5,346 nt of DNA from Erythrobacter sp. (GCA_013214365.1 JABSPI010000264.1:1-5346), one strand, 5' to 3'; shown: positions 1 to 5,346, counted from the stretch's first letter. Made by a program: numbers and translations. Notes: generated from the letters alone by a model not told the origin.

Positions 1-850
<850 letters not shown>

Positions 851-882
851 CCTTGCTGATGGCCTTTATAATTTAGACTCAG

Positions 883-912
883 AGCCTAAGCCTTTGGACA
901 GCCAAGTGTCAA
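883..912 (-). promoter_or_regulatory. Predicted sigma70-type promoter of the bchF operon
   Basis: On the minus strand a perfect TTGACA (912-907) is followed after 18 bp by TAGGCT (888-883). A start point about 7 nt downstream would give a leader of roughly 26 nt before the bchF ATG at 850. The -35 box is also the gene-proximal arm of the PpsR-like site at 907-924, which suits repression by blocking polymerase. The TTGACA is seen; the -10 is weak (TAnnnT), so the start point is inferred. Confidence 0.55.
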
Positions 913-924
913 TTAAATTAGACG
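907..924. promoter_or_regulatory. PpsR/CrtJ-type operator upstream of bchF
   Basis: TGTCAATTAAATTAGACG fits the TGT-N12-ACA motif bound by PpsR/CrtJ, except that it ends in ACG. It overlaps the bchF -35 element. PpsR is encoded in this same window, and bchF-type operons are known PpsR/CrtJ targets. Nearby half-sites GGACA (896-900), AGACA (936-940) and TGTCC (948-952) may extend it. Confidence 0.6.
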
Positions 925-940
925 TAAAACAATCTAGACA
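923..940. promoter_or_regulatory. Second, weaker PpsR-like site overlapping the first
   Basis: CGTAAAACAATCTAGACA has the form CGT-N12-ACA, one base off TGT-N12-ACA, and shares two bases with the site at 907-924. The pair could bind two PpsR units cooperatively between the divergent bchF and ppaA genes. It is a one-mismatch match, so chance is possible. Confidence 0.3.
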
Positions 941-966
941 GTTGGGTTGTCCCCGATTAGGCCAGA

Positions 967-995
967 TTGCGAACGAAGTGGACTTGGTGTAGGGC
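967..995 (+). promoter_or_regulatory. Weak candidate promoter for ppaA-ppsR
   Basis: TTGCGA (967-972), a 17-bp spacer and TAGGGC (990-995) are placed correctly for a ppaA promoter and would leave a leader of about 100 nt. Both boxes are poor. The -10 resembles those proposed for bchF (TAGGCT) and bchG (TAGCCT), which is the main reason to list it. Confidence 0.22.
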
Positions 996-1016
996 TGTGG
1001 GGCTGTCCGTTTTTGA

Positions 1017-1033
1017 GTCGAAAAACCTTCGAC
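1017..1033. other. Small perfect inverted repeat in the ppaA leader region
   Basis: GTCGAA (1017-1022) and TTCGAC (1028-1033) are a perfect 6-bp inverted repeat around 5 nt (AAACC). It could be a hairpin in the ppaA leader or a binding site for a dimeric regulator. No run of T follows, so it is not a terminator on the plus strand. Confidence 0.35.
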
Positions 1034-1090
1034 ATCGGCAGCCTCGACGCGGATCCCGCGCCATTTTCGGAGAGTATCAGCCGGAAGACG

Positions 1091-1097
1091 GGAAGGG
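1091..1097 (+). promoter_or_regulatory. Ribosome binding site of ppaA
   Basis: GGAAGGG lies 6 nt before ATG 1104. It decides this start over Met25 (1176) and Met115 (1446), neither of which has a comparable purine-rich element in front, and so supports the long N-terminal extension being translated. Confidence 0.6.
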
Positions 1098-1103
1098 TCA
1101 GGC

Positions 1104-2132
1104 ATGACTGCCTCGACGGGGACGGGAAAAGGGAAAGGAATTATCGGCGCTGGCTCGGCCGCGCTGCGCCGTGTCATGTCCTCCTCCAGTTCCAAAGGCG
1201 GGCCCAGTGGCACCAATAATCGTGGCACCAATAAGCGGGGCGCCGAACGCCCGGGGGGCGGGATCTCTTCTGGCCCGCACAACTCTGGCCTGCACAACCA
1301 TCCGGTCGATGGCGATTCGATCAATGCGATCATCGAAGGGGAAATAATTCCCCGCCTGTTGATGGCCCACTCCCACAATGACGACGGCCAGGACCACGAC
1401 GCCGGGGATGGTGGCCAATCCAAATCCTCCAGTGCTTTTGGCAAGATGCGCATCACGCCGTCCGCCGCGCGCAAATTTGCGCGCCTGCCTTTGACCAAGG
1501 ACACACCCAATCTGCTCGATGAGGTCGACAAATTCATCGCTGATGGGGTGAGTGTCGATTCGATTTATATTGACCTGCTTGCCCCTGCGGCGCGCCAATT
1601 GGGCGAGATGTGGGAAAATGACGATTGCGATTTCGTCGATGTGACGATGGGATTGTGGCGCTTGCAAGAGGTGATGCGCGAGATCGCCGAGCGCGCGCCC
1701 GTGCCCCCGATCAACCCGGCCGACAATCCCTATCGCGCACTGTTTGCCCCGATGCCGGGCGATGAACATTATTTCGGCGCGATGATGATGGATGAGGTGT
1801 TCGCGCGCGCAGGGTGGCGCAGCCAGGCCATGACCAAGCCATTGCGGCGCGAATTGCTCGACATTATTTCTCGTGAACGCTTTGACCTGGTAGGATTGAC
1901 CCTGTCCAAGGATTGTCCTAGCGCTGCTATATCGAACCTCATTAAGGCGATACGCGGAGTGTCCGCGAACCCTAACCTCTCAATCATCGTGGGTGGTCAT
2001 ATGATCAACCAAAATCCAGCAATTGTTGCCGAAGTGGGAGCCGATGGGACCGGCGCCGACGCTCGTGCCGCTCTCGAAGTGGCCCGAGCTTTGGTCCAGT
2101 CCTCCAAGGTACGTGCGCACAATCAAAGCTAG
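1104..2132 (+). CDS. ppaA: PpaA/AerR-family cobalamin-binding antirepressor of photosynthesis genes
   Basis: AerR/PpaA proteins interact with the repressor PpsR/CrtJ and alter its DNA binding; AerR of Rhodobacter capsulatus does so with light-sensitive cobalamin. The protein has 342 residues. Residues 1-115 are low-complexity, rich in G, S, N, H and D, with two pentapeptide duplications. Residues 125-200 look like the helical cap that precedes a B12 domain, including LGEMWENDDCDF around Trp170. Residues 210-335 look like the Rossmann-type B12 domain: DEHYFG (220-225) is an intact DxHxxG motif with His222 as the likely lower axial ligand, Ser268 follows after 42 residues, and GG is at 297-298 (VGGHM). 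These spacings fit the classical B12 pattern, although SKD stands where SxL is usual. CarH's Wx9EH would read Wx9VT here. The gene sits 12 nt before ppsR, its expected partner. Haem binding, as proposed for the related SCHIC domain of PpaA, is the alternative ligand. The N-terminal extension is unusual. Confidence 0.88.
   Translation: MTASTGTGKGKGIIGAGSAALRRVMSSSSSKGGPSGTNNRGTNKRGAERPGGGISSGPHNSGLHNHPVDGDSINAIIEGEIIPRLLMAHSHNDDGQDHDAGDGGQSKSSSAFGKMRITPSAARKFARLPLTKDTPNLLDEVDKFIADGVSVDSIYIDLLAPAARQLGEMWENDDCDFVDVTMGLWRLQEVMREIAERAPVPPINPADNPYRALFAPMPGDEHYFGAMMMDEVFARAGWRSQAMTKPLRRELLDIISRERFDLVGLTLSKDCPSAAISNLIKAIRGVSANPNLSIIVGGHMINQNPAIVAEVGADGTGADARAALEVARALVQSSKVRAHNQS
1209..1238 (+). repeat. 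15-bp tandem duplication in ppaA (GTNNR/GTNKR)
   Basis: GGCACCAATAATCGT (1209-1223) is followed directly by GGCACCAATAAGCGG (1224-1238), with three mismatches. In frame they encode GTNNR and GTNKR, residues 36-45 of PpaA. Confidence 0.9.
1269..1298 (+). repeat. 15-bp tandem duplication in ppaA (SGPHN/SGLHN)
   Basis: TCTGGCCCGCACAAC (1269-1283) is followed directly by TCTGGCCTGCACAAC (1284-1298), with one mismatch. In frame they encode SGPHN and SGLHN, residues 56-65 of PpaA. The high identity points to a recent duplication. Confidence 0.92.
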
Positions 2133-2138
2133 GCGGGA
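2132..2138 (+). promoter_or_regulatory. Ribosome binding site of ppsR
   Basis: GGCGGGA begins on the last base of the ppaA stop codon and lies 6 nt before ATG 2145. It fits ppsR being translated from the same mRNA as ppaA. Confidence 0.45.
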
Positions 2139-2144
2139 CGCACA

Positions 2145-3569
2145 ATGTTGACCCGCAAACACTCCATTGAAGGCAAACATCCCTTCGGCAAGGCCGCCGA
2201 ACTCTTCGACGCGCTCGACGCCGATGCGGCGATGAAGCTGGCTATGGTGGCGGGCGATGTGACTTTGGTGCTCGATGAGACCGGCTTGATAGTCGACACC
2301 GCCTTTGACCCTTCCGAATTCCCCGGTTTTGAGGGGTGGGAAGGGACCAATTGGATCGATACGGTCACGGTTGAAAGCCGGCCTAAAGTGATGGAAATGC
2401 TGGCTGCGGCGCGCCGCGGCGAGGTGCAGCATTGGCGCCAGGTCAACCATTCCACGCGCGATGGCGATGTGCCCATTCGCTATGCCGTGCTCAACGTCAA
2501 TGGCGGCTCGCACCGGATCGCGATTGGCCGCGACCTGCGCGAGGCGAGCAAGATGCAGCAGCGCCTGTTGCAGGTGCAGCAATCGCTCGAACGCGATTAC
2601 GTGCGCATGCGCCAACTTGATGCGCGCTATCGCATGATGTTCGAAAATTCGGGCGAGGCGGTGGTGATCGTCGAATCGGCCAATCTCAAAATCAAAGAAG
2701 CCAACGCCGCAGCGCACGCTCTGCTGGGCGCGCGCGCTGGCTCCTTGCCGGGCAAGAAATTGTCGGGCTTCGTCGACAAGGCATCGCGCGGAGAATTGCA
2801 AAGCGCGGTCGGCGCCGCTCTGGTCTCGGACCGCGCGCCGCCTGTCACTGTCACTTTGGCCAAGGGCGGGGCGGCTATGTCGGCTGCGCTGTCCGGCTTC
2901 ACTCAGGATCGCGGGCAATTCCTGTTTGTCCGGCTCACCGCTTTGGGCGATCAGGCCGCGGCCGCGCCTGACAATCCTGCGCTCGAGCTGATCGATCAGA
3001 TGCCCGACGGGTTTGTGATCGCCAACAGCAATCTCGAAGTGGTCAGCGCCAACACCGCGTTTATCGAACTTGTTCAAGCGCCCAATCTCGACACGGTCCG
3101 GGGCAAATCCTTGTCCAATTGGATCGGGCGTCCCGGGATTGATCTTGACCTGATCGAGGGGCAGATCGACCAATATGGCGCGGCGCGCAATGTCTCCACT
3201 GTGGTGCGCGCGGGCGACGATTTAGAGGGCGAGCCGGTCGAATTGTCCGCTGTGCGCAGCGGGGCGCAAGGCGGTCTGTTTGCCTTTGTGCTGCGCCCGA
3301 TCGGACGCCGTTTGCGCGATTTGCCCCCCGGATCGCAGGATATGCCGCGTTCGGTTGAGCAATTGACCGATTTGGTCGGGCGGATGCCGTTGAAGGAAAT
3401 TGTCCGCGAAAGCACCGATCTGATCGAGCGTTTGTGCATCGAGGCGGCGCTGCAATACACGTCTGACAATCGCGCATCAGCGGCCGAAATTCTCGGCCTG
3501 TCGCGGCAAAGTCTCTATTCCAAATTGCACCGCCACGGATTGGGCAATTTGCCGGGCGAGGGCGAGTAA
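2145..3569 (+). CDS. ppsR: PpsR/CrtJ, PAS-domain transcriptional repressor of photosynthesis genes
   Basis: PpsR (CrtJ) represses bch, crt and puc genes under aerobic conditions by binding TGT-N12-ACA sites. The 474-residue protein has the family length and layout: an N-terminal PAS domain (about 30-130), a helical linker rich in Q, R and L (about 131-160), PAS1 (about 161-268), PAS2 (about 278-386) and a C-terminal Fis-type helix-turn-helix. The recognition region is ASAAEILGLSRQSLYSKLHR (residues 444-463), close to other PpsR proteins. The only cysteine is Cys431 (ERLCIEAAL), just before the HTH, matching the redox-active cysteine near position 420-424 in Rhodobacter. No second cysteine exists, so the intramolecular disulfide proposed for the Rhodobacter proteins cannot form. 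The gene follows ppaA by 12 nt. PpsR-like sites flank the ppaA-ppsR unit at bchF and bchG, its likely targets. The identity is very secure; how it senses redox or ligand is inferred. Confidence 0.95.
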   Translation: MLTRKHSIEGKHPFGKAAELFDALDADAAMKLAMVAGDVTLVLDETGLIVDTAFDPSEFPGFEGWEGTNWIDTVTVESRPKVMEMLAAARRGEVQHWRQVNHSTRDGDVPIRYAVLNVNGGSHRIAIGRDLREASKMQQRLLQVQQSLERDYVRMRQLDARYRMMFENSGEAVVIVESANLKIKEANAAAHALLGARAGSLPGKKLSGFVDKASRGELQSAVGAALVSDRAPPVTVTLAKGGAAMSAALSGFTQDRGQFLFVRLTALGDQAAAAPDNPALELIDQMPDGFVIANSNLEVVSANTAFIELVQAPNLDTVRGKSLSNWIGRPGIDLDLIEGQIDQYGAARNVSTVVRAGDDLEGEPVELSAVRSGAQGGLFAFVLRPIGRRLRDLPPGSQDMPRSVEQLTDLVGRMPLKEIVRESTDLIERLCIEAALQYTSDNRASAAEILGLSRQSLYSKLHRHGLGNLPGEGE

Positions 3570-3589
3570 ACCGGCCCGATTGCCGTTTT
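3543..3589 (+). terminator. Possible intrinsic terminator at the end of ppsR
   Basis: GGCAAT (3543-3548) pairs with ATTGCC (3579-3584), and CGGGC (3553-3557) with GCCCG (3574-3578), leaving a 4-nt bulge and a 16-nt loop; GTTTT follows. The stem begins inside the last ppsR codons. The bulge and the short T run make it a modest candidate. Confidence 0.3.
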
Positions 3590-3604
3590 GACCAGCTGTG
3601 CCCC

Positions 3605-3685
3605 GCGCGCCTGCAAATGGGCCGCATCATGCCCTTAAAACTGCAAGAATCCGCCCAATCCGGGCCGCACGCATCGCAGGCGCGC
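3605..3685. repeat. 10-bp perfect inverted repeat with arms 61 nt apart
   Basis: GCGCGCCTGC (3605-3614) and GCAGGCGCGC (3676-3685) are exact reverse complements. A transcript reading through could fold into an 81-nt stem-loop downstream of ppsR. The 8-mer GGGCCGCA also occurs directly near 3619 and 3663. The function is unknown; it may be a 3' mRNA stability structure or a chance product of GC-rich sequence. Confidence 0.5.
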
Positions 3686-3709
3686 CGCATAAAGGGCCAT
3701 GCTCCAAAC

Positions 3710-3740
3710 GGGCACACACGGGGCACACAAAAGCACACAC
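3710..3740. repeat. CA-rich 10-bp imperfect tandem repeat
   Basis: GGGCACACAC (3710-3719), GGGCACACAA (3721-3730) and AAGCACACAC (3731-3740) are three degenerate units with one extra G after the first. It is noncoding and probably a product of slippage. Confidence 0.6.
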
Positions 3741-3813
3741 ACGCCCCCAAAGGCGCCAGAAATCCGCATTTGAGCGGCGGTTTCGCGCAAAAAATCGCTC
3801 CGTATTTTCACGC

Positions 3814-3831
3814 AAAAGCGGGGGCGCTTTT
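3814..3831. terminator. Terminator-like hairpin upstream of the bchG promoter
   Basis: AAAAGCG (3814-3820) and CGCTTTT (3825-3831) form a perfect 7-bp inverted repeat around GGGG. A-run, stem and T-run would let it act as a weak intrinsic terminator in either direction and insulate bchG from ppsR read-through. Only three G:C pairs are present, so the stem is short. Confidence 0.4.
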
Positions 3832-3857
3832 CCCAAAACGGGCTATTTTCGGGTTTC

Positions 3858-3900
3858 TGACAAATTGAGTGTCAAAAAAATTTGACGCACGTGCATGTCA
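3858..3900. promoter_or_regulatory. Array of four alternating PpsR-type half-sites at bchG
   Basis: TGACA (3858-3862), TGTCA (3870-3874), TGACG (3883-3887) and TGTCA (3896-3900) alternate in orientation, with starts 12, 13 and 13 bp apart. The middle pair is the canonical operator. PpsR/CrtJ is known to bind as an oligomer and cooperatively, so the flanking half-sites may add affinity. The half-sites are seen; their use is inferred. Confidence 0.45.
3870..3887. promoter_or_regulatory. PpsR/CrtJ operator of bchG
   Basis: TGTCAAAAAAATTTGACG is a near-perfect palindrome (TGTCAAA and TTTGACG around AAAA) of the form TGT-N12-ACG, one base off TGT-N12-ACA. Its gene-proximal arm contains the TTGACG proposed as the bchG -35, the same arrangement as at bchF. 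This is the best PpsR site in the window. Confidence 0.72.
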
Positions 3901-3910
3901 GGCATAGCCT
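3882..3910 (+). promoter_or_regulatory. Predicted sigma70-type promoter of bchG
   Basis: TTGACG (3882-3887), exactly 17 bp, and TAGCCT (3905-3910) form a plausible promoter. Seven bases separate the -10 from the ATG at 3918, so transcription would begin at or next to the A of the start codon. The spacing is good, the -35 is close to consensus and the -10 is weak. Confidence 0.5.
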
Positions 3911-3917
3911 CTTACCT

Positions 3918-4949
3918 ATGGAGAGGCCCGTTTCATCGACTCGCCCATCGGCTGGTTCTCAGGCCAGCACCGGGATCACAGACGCTGCATTGACTGCGCC
4001 GGGTAAAACCCTGCGCGCCGCGTCTGAACCAAATGCGCGCAGCCCGCGGCCCGACCCCAGCCTCTATGCCCATCCCACCCCCGCCGACGTGCTGGAATTG
4101 CTCAAACCGATCACATGGTTTCCGCCCATGTGGGCGTTTATGTGCGGGATGGTCTCGTCGGGCGTGGGTTTGGACGGACGATGGTGGTTGATTGCGGGCG
4201 GGGTGATGTTGGCCGGGCCTTTGGTGTGCGGCACCAGCCAGGCGGTCAATGACTGGTTTGATCGCCATGTCGATGCCATCAATGAACCCGATCGCCCGAT
4301 CCCCTCGGGCCGGATTCCGGGGCGCTGGGGGCTGTATATCGCCTGTCTTGCGACTTTGGTTTCGGCGGTTGTCGGCTGGCTTTTGGGCCCGCTGGTATTT
4401 GCCGCGGCGCTGGTCGGGCTGGCGCTGGCTTGGGGGTACAGCGCGCCGCCTTTCCGGTTCAAGACCAGCGGTTGGACCGGGCCTTTGGTGGTGGGGCTGA
4501 CCTATGAGGGATTGAGCTGGTTCACGGGCGTGGCGGTGATGCTCGGCACGCTGCCGCCATCGCAAAATTTGATTGTCCTCGTGCTCTACAGTCTGGGCGC
4601 GCACGGAATTATGACCTTGAACGATTTCAAAGCGGTCGAAGGGGACCGCGAAACCGGCCTTGGATCCTTGCCGGTTGTCTTGGGGGTCCGGCGCGCGGCG
4701 ATGTTGGCCTGCGCGGTTATGGCGGCTGCGCAAATTGCGGTGATCGGCGTCTTGGCATGGACGGGCCTGACTTTGTCGGCCGTTCTGGTTGGGGCCAGCT
4801 TGCTGGCGCAATTGGCCGCCATGCCGCGCCTGCTGCGCGATCCCAAAGCCTATGCGCCGTGGTATAATGGCGTGGGCGTGACCTTGTATGTTTTGGGCAT
4901 GTTGGCGGCGGCGCTGGGCCTTGGCGGTTATATCGGGGGGATTGGGTGA
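3918..4949 (+). CDS. bchG: BchG, bacteriochlorophyll synthase (UbiA-family prenyltransferase)
   Basis: BchG esterifies bacteriochlorophyllide a with geranylgeranyl (or phytyl) diphosphate in the membrane, the step that makes bacteriochlorophyll. From ATG 3918 the protein has 343 residues. The BchG-like part begins near residue 54 (PTPADVLELLKPITWFPPMW). The first UbiA aspartate motif is NDWFDRHVD (111-119), followed by AINEPDRPIPSGR, and the second is DFKAVEGDRETG (236-247). Multiple hydrophobic segments follow as expected. The frame is open from a TTG at 3882, but that codon lies within the PpsR operator and promoter, so it is rejected. No Shine-Dalgarno sequence precedes ATG 3918, and the predicted promoter would make the mRNA leaderless. 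Some 50 low-complexity residues (S, T, A, P, R) precede the conserved domain, longer than I recall for BchG. The stop overlaps the next start as TGATG. The identity is secure; chlorophyll synthase ChlG is a relative but does not fit this context. Confidence 0.94.
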   Translation: MERPVSSTRPSAGSQASTGITDAALTAPGKTLRAASEPNARSPRPDPSLYAHPTPADVLELLKPITWFPPMWAFMCGMVSSGVGLDGRWWLIAGGVMLAGPLVCGTSQAVNDWFDRHVDAINEPDRPIPSGRIPGRWGLYIACLATLVSAVVGWLLGPLVFAAALVGLALAWGYSAPPFRFKTSGWTGPLVVGLTYEGLSWFTGVAVMLGTLPPSQNLIVLVLYSLGAHGIMTLNDFKAVEGDRETGLGSLPVVLGVRRAAMLACAVMAAAQIAVIGVLAWTGLTLSAVLVGASLLAQLAAMPRLLRDPKAYAPWYNGVGVTLYVLGMLAAALGLGGYIGGIG

Positions 4950-5346
4950 TGCGGACAAACGACCCTGCGCGCGCGATAGCGGACCCGGTGGCTGACGCGG
5001 TGGCGGATATGCCGCGCGAAGCCGGCGGGCAAGCGGCCGGATTGAGCTGGTTTGCGATTGCCCGCATTGGTCTGGTTCAGGCCTCGATCGGGGCGATGGT
5101 GATGTTGATCACCACCGTGCTCAACCGTTTGATGTTGGTCGAATACAGCTTGGCCGGGGCAATCCCCGCGGGCCTGATCGGGTGGCATTATGCGGTGCAA
5201 TTGGGGCGCCCATTATGGGGTCATGGATCGGACAAGGGCGCCAACCGCGCAATCTGGATTTTGGGCGGTGTCATTGTGCTGGCGCTGGGCTCGATGATGG
5301 CGGTGCAAGCCACGGTGATGGTGGCTGACAATTTTGCCGGTGCGAT
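4949..5346 (+). CDS. BCD/PucC-family MFS membrane protein, the gene known as orf428 or bch2 (N-terminal part, runs off the window)
   Basis: The frame ATG 4949 to the window end gives 132 codons. The family (bacteriochlorophyll delivery, with PucC and LhaA) consists of 12-helix major-facilitator proteins tied to pigment handling or light-harvesting assembly; the precise role of this member is not firmly known. Family marks are RIGLVQASIGAMVMLITTVL (39-58) with NRLMLVE, then HYAVQLGRPLWGHGSDKGAN (80-99), which holds the loop corresponding to the MFS A motif (G91 to R100, with Asp95). Hydrophobic segments lie near 40-58, 68-86 and 102-123. The start overlaps the bchG stop (TGATG), with a G-run at 4935-4940 as a possible ribosome site, so the two are probably coupled. 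In Rhodobacter a gene of this type lies between bchG and bchP, so bchP is expected just beyond the window. The first 30 residues are low-complexity and carry an ADPV/ADAV repeat. Confidence 0.88.
   Translation, partial: MRTNDPARAIADPVADAVADMPREAGGQAAGLSWFAIARIGLVQASIGAMVMLITTVLNRLMLVEYSLAGAIPAGLIGWHYAVQLGRPLWGHGSDKGANRAIWILGGVIVLALGSMMAVQATVMVADNFAGA
4979..5008 (+). repeat. Imperfect 12-bp tandem repeat near the start of the BCD-family gene
   Basis: GCGGACCCGGTG (4979-4990) is followed by GCTGACGCGGTG (4991-5002) and a partial third unit GCGGAT (5003-5008), encoding ADPV, ADAV and AD at residues 11-20. The copies differ by two bases. It is a weaker case than the 15-bp repeats in bchN and ppaA. 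Confidence 0.5.

Larger units (their letters stand above)
3570..3869. other. Noncoding interval between ppsR and the bchG operator
   Basis: No convincing gene is found here. Open frames starting at 3598 and 3617 are arginine- and histidine-rich, resemble no family, and the first runs into the bchG operator. The interval holds the tail of a possible ppsR terminator, a 10-bp inverted repeat with distant arms, a CA-rich tandem repeat and a 7-bp terminator-like hairpin. From about 3780 it becomes AT-richer towards the bchG promoter. Confidence 0.7.

Noticed and set aside
947..1219. A 90-codon plus-strand frame before and into ppaA
   Set aside because: It overlaps the ppaA start in another frame, has no recognisable product and covers the leader region.
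866..1769. Minus-strand frames opposite ppaA and extending into the divergent promoter region
   Set aside because: They overlap the recognised ppaA gene, one covers the bchF promoter and operator, and the products look like nothing known.
1980..3173. Long open frame on the minus strand opposite ppsR (397 codons)
   Set aside because: It lies wholly antisense to ppaA-ppsR, resembles no family, and is what high-GC third positions on the coding strand produce.
3598..3885. Small plus-strand frames in the ppsR-bchG gap
   Set aside because: Their products are basic and low-complexity, no ribosome site is evident, and the longer one ends inside the bchG operator.
3882..3917. TTG 3882 as the bchG start
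   Set aside because: It would place 12 codons inside the PpsR operator and the -35/-10 region; ATG 3918 fits the promoter and the family better.
3933..4958. Long open frame on the minus strand opposite bchG (341 codons)
   Set aside because: The translation is rich in R, Q, H and P with no membrane or domain pattern, and it mirrors the bchG codons.

Overview
This window is a piece of a photosynthesis gene cluster from a purple-type (anoxygenic phototrophic) alphaproteobacterium. It is GC-rich and tightly packed, with overlapping stop and start codons. The order, left to right, is bchN (partial, minus), bchF (minus), ppaA/aerR (plus), ppsR/crtJ (plus), bchG (plus) and a BCD/PucC-family membrane protein (plus, partial; the 'orf428' or bch2 position). 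This bacteriochlorophyll/PpsR grouping is well known. The style of the cluster suggests an aerobic phototroph of the Sphingomonadales (Erythrobacter-like), but I cannot prove the genus from sequence alone.

Layout. At 1-850 the minus strand carries the start of the bchFNBHLM-type operon, with bchF first and bchN overlapping it by ATGA. At 851-1103 lies a divergent control region with a sigma70-like bchF promoter and PpsR-type half-sites. At 1104-3569 are ppaA and ppsR, a two-gene regulatory unit with a 12-nt gap: a cobalamin-type antirepressor followed by the PAS-PAS-PAS-HTH repressor. At 3570-3917 is a 348-nt noncoding interval with a possible ppsR terminator, a 10-bp inverted repeat with arms 61 nt apart, a CA-rich tandem repeat, a terminator-like hairpin and then a clear PpsR operator over the bchG promoter. 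From 3918 come bchG and, overlapping it by TGATG, the BCD-family gene that leaves the window.

How the parts work together. BchN (dark protochlorophyllide reductase) and BchF (C3-vinyl hydratase) act on the Mg-porphyrin side. BchG attaches the isoprenoid tail, and the BCD-family protein probably handles pigment in the membrane. PpsR would repress both flanking operons, because its operator motif overlaps the -35 element of each, and PpaA/AerR would relieve or tune that repression through a B12-type domain with an intact DxHxxG motif.

The window holds no wholly unknown system. The points most worth a second look are the regularly spaced alternating PpsR half-sites at bchG, a predicted leaderless bchG mRNA, a PpsR with only one cysteine, and low-complexity N-terminal extensions (several built of 15-bp tandem repeats) on most of the proteins.
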